64,000 nt of DNA. Origin: Dysgonomonas sp. 25. Its GTDB lineage: Bacteria; Bacteroidota; Bacteroidia; Bacteroidales; Dysgonomonadaceae. The notes under the pieces were generated by a model. That model worked only from the letters and a program-made list of their open reading frames with translations. It was not told where the DNA came from and made no database searches. The stretch's first letter is position 1. The number at the start of each line of letters is the position of its first letter. Below are positions 42,479 to 49,826 of this stretch, one piece after another. A program made the translations under genes and the position numbers. The DNA is taken from positions 496,001 through 560,000 of the forward strand of contig NZ_QVMN01000002.1 of NCBI RefSeq assembly GCF_010501075.1. Reading direction: 5' to 3'.

Positions 42479-44152
42479 ATGAAATCGGAAGAAAAAAATA
42501 CTCCTGAAGGAAAAGACGAAAATAAAAACAACAATACCGAACAACCCAATCAAGGGAGAAGGGACACCCTGAAAACATTGGCGACATTGCCCGTGTTAGG
42601 GGCAGTAGCCTATGGGGTGTACAAAAAACAAAAATATACCAATACACGTCGCGATGTGAGCGATGTATTCAGCCTCAGCAAAGAAAAAGCCAAAATAGCC
42701 CCTTTGAAAGAAGGTGGAGAGACAATCCGCATTGGAGCAATCGGATTTGGTGGACGTGGAAATTACCTGTTGCGTGCAGCCGGATTTGCGACGCCTGAGC
42801 ATTTGCAGAAGTGGATTGATGCAGCTAAAAAAGATAAACGCCATACCCGCTATAAAGACTTTAAAGAGCAGGAAGACCTGAATATCCAATTGGTAGCTGT
42901 ATGCGATATCTTTGACACTTTTGCCGAAAACGGGCTTGCCGCCGGAGCGAATATTTATCGCGAAGGTGTCGGCGGTAAAATGGGACCTGCTCCTAAACGT
43001 TATCGCCACTACAAAGAATTGCTTGCCGATCCTGAAATCGATGCTGTGATAATATCCACACCCGACCATTGGCACGGCACTATGGCAATGGATGCAGCCA
43101 AAGCCGGCAAACATGTGTATTTGGAAAAACCACTTTCGTGGACAGTGCCTGAAACCTATATGATACGGGATGTTATCAAACAAACCGGAATTGTTTTCCA
43201 ATTAGGGCATCAGGGACGTCAGATAGAAAGTTACCACAAAGCAAAGGAAATTATCGATAAAGGCTTACTTGGACCTGTCTCTTTGGTGGAGGTTTGTACC
43301 AACCGTAACGACCCGAACGGGGCATGGGTGTACGACCTGCATCCGGATGCAAGTCCCGAGACTATCGACTGGGAACAATACGAAGGAGATCCCGAGCGGA
43401 TAAAAGAATACATGGATTATATGACCAAGTATAATCTGGCGAAATATGTAGGCCCGGAAGACCGGAGCCAGTTCAGTCGCGAACGTTTCTTCCGTTGGCG
43501 TTGCTGGTGGGATTATAGTACCGGATTGAGCGGAGACTTGCTGACGCACGAATATGATGCCATCAATCAGTTGATGGGAGTCGGTATTCCGCATTCGGCA
43601 ACCTCTTCGGGTGGAGTCTATTTCTTCAAAGACGGACGTACCGTGCCGGACGTTTTGCAGACAACATTCGAATTCCCGGATAAAAACATGACCATGCTTT
43701 ACAGCGCCACACTTGCGAGCGACCGCAGCCGTGGTAAGGTAATCATGGGACATGATGCATCTATGGAAGTAGGCGATACGTTGACTGTGAAAATAGATCC
43801 GCGTTCGACACGTTACAAAGAAAAAATAAAACAAGGCATTATCAAGCCTAACGTTCCTTTCTATACTTATGTTCCGGGCAAAGACAATGTGGATGCAGTG
43901 ACTTCTGCTACCGAATTGTATTTTGCTCAGCGTGGACTTTTATATTCTTATCTTGGTGGTAAACGCTACGATACGACGTTCTTACATGTACGCGAATGGC
44001 TCGAAGCTATCCGCGATCGCAACAAGAAAGTATCCTGCGGTATAGACGAAGCCTTCGAAGAAGCTATCTCGGCACATATGGGTACACGTGCTTACCTCGA
44101 AGGACGCACGATGTATTGGGATAAGGACAAGGAAGAAATTGTCAGAGGGTGA
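42479..44152 (+). CDS. Gfo/Idh/MocA oxidoreductase with Tat-like signal
   Basis: The 557-residue protein opens with a polar stretch, then a twin-arginine motif and hydrophobic segment (GRRDTLKTLATLPVLGAVAYGVY, about 26-49) that may be cut or kept as an anchor. The NAD(P)-binding fold follows (IRIGAIGFGGRGNYLLRAAG, about 80) with the family signature VYLEKPLSWT and the VISTPDHWHG segment. Family members oxidise sugars at C3 or C4. The adjoining DUF1080 and TIM-barrel proteins suggest 3-keto-glycoside formation, as in the related Bacteroides thetaiotaomicron cluster reported around BT2156-BT2160 (recalled, not checked). Confidence 0.88.
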   Translation: MKSEEKNTPEGKDENKNNNTEQPNQGRRDTLKTLATLPVLGAVAYGVYKKQKYTNTRRDVSDVFSLSKEKAKIAPLKEGGETIRIGAIGFGGRGNYLLRAAGFATPEHLQKWIDAAKKDKRHTRYKDFKEQEDLNIQLVAVCDIFDTFAENGLAAGANIYREGVGGKMGPAPKRYRHYKELLADPEIDAVIISTPDHWHGTMAMDAAKAGKHVYLEKPLSWTVPETYMIRDVIKQTGIVFQLGHQGRQIESYHKAKEIIDKGLLGPVSLVEVCTNRNDPNGAWVYDLHPDASPETIDWEQYEGDPERIKEYMDYMTKYNLAKYVGPEDRSQFSRERFFRWRCWWDYSTGLSGDLLTHEYDAINQLMGVGIPHSATSSGGVYFFKDGRTVPDVLQTTFEFPDKNMTMLYSATLASDRSRGKVIMGHDASMEVGDTLTVKIDPRSTRYKEKIKQGIIKPNVPFYTYVPGKDNVDAVTSATELYFAQRGLLYSYLGGKRYDTTFLHVREWLEAIRDRNKKVSCGIDEAFEEAISAHMGTRAYLEGRTMYWDKDKEEIVRG

Positions 44153-44278
44153 TTACTTCCAAACCCGCCCGGGGCGCAAGCGCTTGTAGCTTGTGATTGC
44201 CCGGAGGCGTAGTAACTTGTAACTAAAAAACTTTTAAATATTAATACCGGATTTTTTACATTATTAAAAATTTAAATT
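44153..44278. repeat. short spacer with GTAACTTGTAAC repeat
   Basis: Bases 44180-44225 contain GCTTGTAGCTTGTGATTGCCC and GTAGTAACTTGTAACT, members of the dispersed GTTACAAG family. Bases 44230-44278 are AT-rich. Confidence 0.5.
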
Positions 44279-45760
44279 ATGGCATCAGACATGGATAGAA
44301 GAAAATTTCTTCGTACAGGAGCAATTGCTGCTGCAGGATTGACGATTGTCCCGAGCACAGTGTTGGGTAAAAATTTTGGCTCTGTTGCACCCAGTGACAA
44401 ATTGAACATATTGGGTGTTGGAGTAGGTGGACGTGGATTTGGCGTTCTCAAGGCAATGGATAGCCAGAATATCATCGGTTTGGCCGATGTAGACTGGAAG
44501 TATTGCAGCGGTGCTAAAGGAGTATTCAACCACTTCCCTAAAGCCGAAAAATTCTACGATTACAGAAAGATGTTCGATAAACTGGCTAAGTCTGCCGATG
44601 CGGTGATGGTTGCTACTGCCGACCATACGCACGCTATTGTTGCAGCCGAAGCTATGACATTGGGCAAACACGTATATTGCGAAAAACCGTTGACACACTC
44701 GGTTTACGAGTCTCGTTTGTTGACCAAATTAGCAGCTAAACATAAAGTGGCTACTCAAATGGGTAACCAAGGATCTTCGGGCGAAGGTGTTCGCAAAGTA
44801 TGCGAATGGATCTGGAACGGAGAAATAGGCGAAATCACTAAAGTAGAAGCATTTACCGACCGTCCTATCTGGCCTCAGGGATTGAACGTACCTGAAGGAA
44901 AGGTAAAACCGGCTAAGACGTTGGATTGGGATCTGTTCTTAGGGCCTGCTAAATATCGCGATTACAACCCTATCTATACGCCTTGGAACTGGCGCGGATG
45001 GTGGGATTTCGGTACGGGAGCCCTTGGCGATATGGCATGCCATATCCTTCACCCTGTATTTAAAGGCCTTAAATTAGGCTACCCTACCAAAGTGCAAGGA
45101 AGCTCGAGTTTGTTGCTGACTGATTGTGCTCCGACTTCGCAAATGGTGAAATTGACATTCCCTGCCCGCGACAATATGCCTAAAGTGGCTATGCCTGAAG
45201 TAGAAGTTACTTGGTACGATGGTGGATTGAAACCTATGCGTCCGGAAGGATTCCCTCAGGGAAAAGACCTCAACGACGAAGGTGGAGGTGTTATCTTCCA
45301 CGGAACAAAAGATACATTGATCTGCGGATGTTACGGCGTTCGTCCTTGGTTGTTGTCAGGTCGTACACCTAACTCGCCAAAAGTATTGCGCGAAGTAAAA
45401 ACTTCTCACGAAATGGATTTCGTACGTGCATGTAAAGAAGATTCATCTAACCGCGTTGAGACAGCTTCTCCATTCAGCGAAGCAGGACCTTTCAACGAAA
45501 TGGTTGTGATGGGGGTTCTTGCAATCCGCTTACAAGCACTTAACCAAGAGTTACATTGGGATGGTGAAAACATGCGTTTCACGAATATCGATCCGAATGC
45601 GACTATCAAGACAGTTATTAAAGACGGCTTTACAATTAAAGACGGCCACCCATCGTTTAATAAAACAATGACAGACCCTGTAAATGCTCAGGCATTTGCT
45701 CAGGAACTGATCAAGCATACTTATCGCGATGGTTGGAAATTGCCAGATATGCCAAGATAA
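44279..45760 (+). CDS. Gfo/Idh/MocA oxidoreductase with Tat signal
   Basis: The 493-residue protein has a textbook Tat signal (DRRKFLRTGAIAAAGLTIVPSTVLG, residues about 5-30). The Rossmann motif GVGVGGRGFG is at about 43-52, with VATADHTHAIVAAEAM and the signature HVYCEKPLTHSVYES, then a C-terminal substrate domain (WNWRGWWDFGTGALGDMACHI). It is folded with its cofactor before export. It is likely a glycoside 3-oxidoreductase partner of the preceding gene. Confidence 0.92.
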   Translation: MASDMDRRKFLRTGAIAAAGLTIVPSTVLGKNFGSVAPSDKLNILGVGVGGRGFGVLKAMDSQNIIGLADVDWKYCSGAKGVFNHFPKAEKFYDYRKMFDKLAKSADAVMVATADHTHAIVAAEAMTLGKHVYCEKPLTHSVYESRLLTKLAAKHKVATQMGNQGSSGEGVRKVCEWIWNGEIGEITKVEAFTDRPIWPQGLNVPEGKVKPAKTLDWDLFLGPAKYRDYNPIYTPWNWRGWWDFGTGALGDMACHILHPVFKGLKLGYPTKVQGSSSLLLTDCAPTSQMVKLTFPARDNMPKVAMPEVEVTWYDGGLKPMRPEGFPQGKDLNDEGGGVIFHGTKDTLICGCYGVRPWLLSGRTPNSPKVLREVKTSHEMDFVRACKEDSSNRVETASPFSEAGPFNEMVVMGVLAIRLQALNQELHWDGENMRFTNIDPNATIKTVIKDGFTIKDGHPSFNKTMTDPVNAQAFAQELIKHTYRDGWKLPDMPR

Positions 45761-45799
45761 AGTTTTGTGTGTTTAATTAAATATAATTTTTGTAAGGAA

Positions 45800-46642
45800 A
45801 TGAAAAAAATCATTTATGGAGTCAGTTGTTTTCTAATGTTATCATTTATGGTAAGTTGTGGACCGACAGAATCTACGGATGTTAGTTTAGCATATTCTGC
45901 AACAGCAGGAGGCGCTGAAACAGATTCGTTAAAGCTACCGATAGATAAGGATGGCTATATTACTATCTTCGACGGAAAAACGTTTAACGGATGGCGTGGA
46001 TACGGAAAAGACAAAGTTCCGGGAAAATGGACTATCGAAGATGGCTGTATTAAATTCAACGGTTCCGGTGGCGGAGAAGCTCAGGACGGTGATGGTGGAG
46101 ATATTATCTTCGCTCATAAATTCAAAAACTTCGAGCTTGAATTGGAATGGAAAGTTGCCAAAGGTAGTAACTCTGGTATCTTCTATCTTGCACAGGAATA
46201 TTGGTCTGAGCAAGAAGATGGTACTAAGCGATTAGAGCCTATTTATATCTCGGCACCTGAAGCGCAGGTTTTGGATAACGAAAACCATCCTGATGCTAAG
46301 CTGGGTAAGGATAACAATCGCCAGTCGATGTCTTTGTATGATATGATCCCGGCTAAACCACAAAACTCCAAACCATATGGAGAGTGGAATAAAGCTAAGG
46401 TCATGGTTTATAAAGGAACAGTTATCCACGGTCAGAACGATGAGAATGTTGTTGAATACCACTTGTGGACTCAACAATGGACAGATATGCTCCAGGCAAG
46501 TAAATTCAGCCAGGAGAAATGGCCATTGGCATTCGAATTGTTGAATAATTGTGGTGGTCCTAACCGCGAAGGATATATCGGTTTGCAAGATCATGGTGAT
46601 GATGTTTGGTTCCGCAATATCCGCGTGAAAGTACTTGACTAA
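45800..46642 (+). CDS. DUF1080 lipoprotein, putative 3-keto-glycoside-cleaving enzyme
   Basis: The 280-residue protein has a lipoprotein signal (lipobox near Cys20, LSFMVSCGPTE) and one DUF1080 concanavalin-like domain (ITIFDGKTFNGWRGYGKDKVPGKWTIEDGCIKF, GSNSGIFYLAQE, VWFRNIRVKVLD). Members of this family cleave 3-keto-disaccharides and 3-keto-glucosides by elimination (established for some Bacteroides members). It likely acts in the periplasm on the product of the neighbouring oxidoreductases. The ATG at 45800 gives the intact signal; an earlier frame start adds nothing recognisable. Confidence 0.9.
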   Translation: MKKIIYGVSCFLMLSFMVSCGPTESTDVSLAYSATAGGAETDSLKLPIDKDGYITIFDGKTFNGWRGYGKDKVPGKWTIEDGCIKFNGSGGGEAQDGDGGDIIFAHKFKNFELELEWKVAKGSNSGIFYLAQEYWSEQEDGTKRLEPIYISAPEAQVLDNENHPDAKLGKDNNRQSMSLYDMIPAKPQNSKPYGEWNKAKVMVYKGTVIHGQNDENVVEYHLWTQQWTDMLQASKFSQEKWPLAFELLNNCGGPNREGYIGLQDHGDDVWFRNIRVKVLD

Positions 46643-46663
46643 TATTTTTTTACCTATATGATG

Positions 46664-46696
46664 AAAGTCCATAGGAGTAATTTTCTATGGACTTTT
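46664..46696 (+). terminator. terminator-like hairpin inside the cluster
   Basis: AAAGTCCATAG and CTATGGACTTT form an 11-pair stem around a 10-base loop, followed by TTGTCTC. It lies between the DUF1080 and TIM-barrel genes and may reduce downstream transcription. Confidence 0.65.
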
Positions 46697-46717
46697 GTCT
46701 CAAAAAACACTATATAA

Positions 46718-47602
46718 ATGAAAACACTTATACTTTTAAGCACTGTTTGCTTGATGCTTGTTTCGTGCGATACAAAGACCGAACAGGTGCAAGATGCTAC
46801 TCCTCCGAAGAAGGATATCGCTCTGCAACTTTATTCATTGCGCGACGATATAAAGAAAGATTATGCCGGAACAATAGCCAAAGTTGGCGAAATGGGTTAT
46901 ACAGCTGTCGAAGCGGCAAATTATAACGATGGAAAATTCTATGGCAAAACACCGGAAGAATTTAAGGCGGATGTTGAAAAAGCAGGAATGAAAGTTCTTT
47001 CTTCTCACACTGGCCGCGAATTATCTGAAAAAGAACTGAAATCCAAAGACTTCACAGAGGCAATGAAATGGTGGGATCAATGTATTGCTGCTCACAAAGC
47101 TGCGGGAATGCAATATATCGTAACGCCGTGGATGCCTACTCCTAAGACGTTGAAGGATTTGCAGACATATTGCGAATATTATAATGCAATAGGTAAGAAA
47201 TGTAAGGAAAACGGTATGGGGTATGGTTATCACAACCACGATTTTGAATATAAAAACAAAATCGAAGATAAATTGATGATCGACTATATGCTCGAAAATA
47301 CTAATCCTGAATATGTTTTCTTCCAAATGGACGTTTATTGGGTAGTGAGAGGCGGACAGAGCCCTGTGGACTACTTCAATAAATACAAAAACCGTTTCAC
47401 TTTGCTGCACATCAAAGACCATAAAGAACTTGGTCAGAGTGGTATGGTGGGATTCGATGCCATATTCAAAAACACGGATGCTGCCGGAACGAAAGGTTTG
47501 GTAGTAGAAGTGGAGCAATACAACTACGAACCGGCTGAAAGTGTAAAGAAAAGCTTGGAGTATTTGTTGAATTGCCCATTGGTAAAAGAAAGCTATCAAT
47601 AA
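46718..47602 (+). CDS. TIM-barrel sugar isomerase/epimerase-like lipoprotein
   Basis: The 294-residue protein has a lipoprotein signal (Cys15 in LMLVSCDTK) and an AP-endonuclease-2/xylose-isomerase-like TIM barrel: IALQLYSLRDDIKKDYAGTI, SSHTGRELS, GYGYHNHDFEYKN and HIKDHKELG supply metal-binding residues. In the related glycan pathway such proteins act as keto-sugar lyases or hydratases rather than isomerases (recalled, not checked). It is likely periplasmic and joined functionally to the oxidoreductases. Confidence 0.88.
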   Translation: MKTLILLSTVCLMLVSCDTKTEQVQDATPPKKDIALQLYSLRDDIKKDYAGTIAKVGEMGYTAVEAANYNDGKFYGKTPEEFKADVEKAGMKVLSSHTGRELSEKELKSKDFTEAMKWWDQCIAAHKAAGMQYIVTPWMPTPKTLKDLQTYCEYYNAIGKKCKENGMGYGYHNHDFEYKNKIEDKLMIDYMLENTNPEYVFFQMDVYWVVRGGQSPVDYFNKYKNRFTLLHIKDHKELGQSGMVGFDAIFKNTDAAGTKGLVVEVEQYNYEPAESVKKSLEYLLNCPLVKESYQ

Positions 47603-48627
47603 TAATACTGAAAAATAAAGGATGTCTGATATTATCGGGCGTCCTTTGTCTATTTATAGCTATGCGAGCAATAATGGCTGACAATGGGGATTTTTATTAT
47701 AACATATGCGGTACGGCAGAAGGTACCAGTTATAATATACTGTATCAGGATGCGGAAGGACGGGATTTCCAATCTGATATAGCATCCCTGCTTGCCGGTT
47801 TCGAAAAATCGCTTTCCGTTTACGATAAAACTTCGCTTATCTCGCGGATAAACCGCAATGAGACGACGAAAGTCGATGCTTATTTTGCAGAAGTCTTTAC
47901 ACGGGCAAAAGAAATCTATTCCCTTACCGATGGCGCTTTCGATGCTTCAGCCGAACCCTTGTTCAAAGCATGGGGATTCGGAGGAGGAGCACGCTATATC
48001 CCCGATGAGGAGCAAATAAAGGAGTTGCAATCCTATATCGGGATGGATAAAATTCGGTTAGAGAATAACCAAATTCTGAAAATTGATCCGAGAATAGTAT
48101 TGAATTTCAATGCGATAGCCAAAGGTTATTCGGCTGATATTGTCGCCCGCTTTCTGGAGGCAGAAGGCTGCGTGAACTATATGGCCGAAATAGGCGGAGA
48201 AATACGCCTGAAAGGAAAGAACCTGCGGGGTGGAGACTGGCGGGTAGGTATCGATCGCCCGACGGATGAGAATCTTATTCCCGGTCAGGATTTGCAGGTG
48301 ATACTTGAGGTTTCTGATAAAGCGCTTGCTACTTCGGGCAATTACCGGCAATATTATATCGAGAACGGGCAAAAGATGGTGCATACCATCGATCCTTCGA
48401 CAGGCTATCCCGTAAGGCATAACCTGCTGTCGGTAACAGTCGTAGCCGACGACGCCATCACGGCCGATGCTTTTGCCACGGCTTTCTTGGTGCGGGGATT
48501 GGATGGCAGTGCCGGATGGATAGAGAAATATCCGTCTATCGATGCCTTGTTTATATGCGACGAAGAAGGAGAATATAAAGTCTATTCTTCGGCCGGAATG
48601 AAAAATTATATTGCGGAAATCAGATAA
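47572..48627 (+). CDS. apbE: FAD:protein FMN transferase (ApbE)
   Basis: The 351-residue protein carries ApbE motifs: a start segment GTAEGTSYNILYQD, ISRINRNE, LTDGAFDASAEPLFKAWGF, NFNAIAKGYSADIVARFLE, MAEIGGEIRLKG, DKALATSGNYRQYY, HTIDPSTGYPVRH and ADAFATAFLVRG. It links FMN to Thr in exported flavoproteins such as RnfG and NqrC. A hydrophobic N-terminal segment (CLILSGVLCLFIAM) places it in the periplasm. The start overlaps the preceding gene by 31 bases; no other start keeps the export signal. Confidence 0.92.
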   Translation: MPIGKRKLSIIILKNKGCLILSGVLCLFIAMRAIMADNGDFYYNICGTAEGTSYNILYQDAEGRDFQSDIASLLAGFEKSLSVYDKTSLISRINRNETTKVDAYFAEVFTRAKEIYSLTDGAFDASAEPLFKAWGFGGGARYIPDEEQIKELQSYIGMDKIRLENNQILKIDPRIVLNFNAIAKGYSADIVARFLEAEGCVNYMAEIGGEIRLKGKNLRGGDWRVGIDRPTDENLIPGQDLQVILEVSDKALATSGNYRQYYIENGQKMVHTIDPSTGYPVRHNLLSVTVVADDAITADAFATAFLVRGLDGSAGWIEKYPSIDALFICDEEGEYKVYSSAGMKNYIAEIR

Positions 48628-48749
48628 AAACTATATATTGTTAAATTTGTGAATAAATATCAGGTATGCCTGTGTAATTCGCATTATTTGTGTTATTTTT
48701 GAATAATATTACTGTTAAATCTAAAACCTAATTTTAAAATAAAGATATA

Positions 48750-48953
48750 ATGAACACATTTTTATTCTTAGGAAACTTCGGAGCTCCCGAAATCATCATC
48801 ATCGCATTAGCTATCCTATTGCTGTTCGGAGGAAAGAAAATCCCTGAACTGATGAAAGGTATCGGCAAAGGAGTGAGGAGCTTCAAAGACGGAATCAACG
48901 GAATCGAAAAAGACATAGAAGGAGCCGGAACAGACACTGAAAAAAAAGACTGA
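48750..48953 (+). CDS. tatA: twin-arginine translocase subunit TatA/TatE
   Basis: The 67-residue protein has one N-terminal membrane helix (IIIIALAILLLFGGKKIPEL) preceded by NFGAPE, a hinge FGGKK, then an amphipathic helix (MKGIGKGVRSFKDGINGIEKDIEG) and acidic-basic tail. This is the canonical TatA form. No TatB is visible in the window, so a TatA-TatC minimal system is likely. A weak TATTTTTG -7 box at 48694-48701 may drive it. Confidence 0.95.
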   Translation: MNTFLFLGNFGAPEIIIIALAILLLFGGKKIPELMKGIGKGVRSFKDGINGIEKDIEGAGTDTEKKD

Positions 48954-48967
48954 TTGCGTAATCTTTT

Positions 48968-49819
48968 ATGGAAGAAAATAAAGGAATGACCTTTTGGGAT
49001 CATTTAGAAGAGTTTCGATGGACTTTATTGAGGTCTCTCGTTGCTCTTTTTATATTCGGAGTGCTTTGTTTTATCGCTATGCCGTATATCTACGACAGCA
49101 TAATCATGGCTCCGACCAATTCCAATTTTTATCTATACAAATACCTCTGTAAAGCTACATCAGCCGTACCGTTTCTGCCCGATTTCTGCGACGATTCTTT
49201 TCATGTGGATATCATTAATATCAACATGACATCGCAGTTCTTCCGGCACATTACGACCTCTTTGTGGCTGGCATTGATATTGTCTTTCCCTTATTTGATA
49301 TTTGAAATCTGGAAGTTTGTTCGTCCGGCGTTGTACGAGAGCGAGAAAAAGAGTTTCAAATGGGCGTTTACGTTCGGTACACTCATGTTTTTTATTGGCT
49401 GCATAGTCGGCTATTCTCTTGTATTCCCGATGACCTTCCGTTTTTTGGCGACCTATCAACTGAGCGAAATGATTGTCAATCAAATATCGCTCGATTCATA
49501 TATGGATAACTTCCTGATGCTTATCTTTATGATGGGTGTCGTTTTCGAATTGCCACTCATATCGTGGGTGCTTTCGCAATTAGGACTATTATATAAATCC
49601 TTCTTCAAAAGATACAGACGCCATGCGATCGTGGGGCTGCTGGTACTCTCGGCATTTATTACGCCATCGGGTGATCCGTTTACCCTATCGGTGGTGTTTG
49701 TGCCGCTCTACTTCCTTTACGAATTGAGTGCCTTCTTTGTTAAGCCCGATCCGCTTCCGGATGAGGACGAGAATGAAGAACTGGAAGAAGGTGAGCACCC
49801 CGAATTGCAAGCAGAGTGA
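48968..49819 (+). CDS. tatC: twin-arginine translocase subunit TatC
   Basis: The 283-residue receptor recognises twin-arginine signals. FWDHLEEFRWTLLRSL is the conserved N-terminal cytoplasmic motif that contacts the signal, followed by six membrane helices (VALFIFGVLCFIAMPYIY onward) and the RRHAIVGLLVLSAFITPSGDPFTL segment. The insert of about residues 55-80, with two cysteines, is typical of some Bacteroidota members. An acidic tail ends the protein. It is 14 bases after tatA. Confidence 0.95.
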   Translation: MEENKGMTFWDHLEEFRWTLLRSLVALFIFGVLCFIAMPYIYDSIIMAPTNSNFYLYKYLCKATSAVPFLPDFCDDSFHVDIININMTSQFFRHITTSLWLALILSFPYLIFEIWKFVRPALYESEKKSFKWAFTFGTLMFFIGCIVGYSLVFPMTFRFLATYQLSEMIVNQISLDSYMDNFLMLIFMMGVVFELPLISWVLSQLGLLYKSFFKRYRRHAIVGLLVLSAFITPSGDPFTLSVVFVPLYFLYELSAFFVKPDPLPDEDENEELEEGEHPELQAE

Positions 49820-49826
49820 TTATCCT

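Noticed and set aside
44279-45760. Plain cytosolic dehydrogenase call
   Set aside because: The DRRKFLR motif with a following hydrophobic stretch and adjacent tat genes support export instead.
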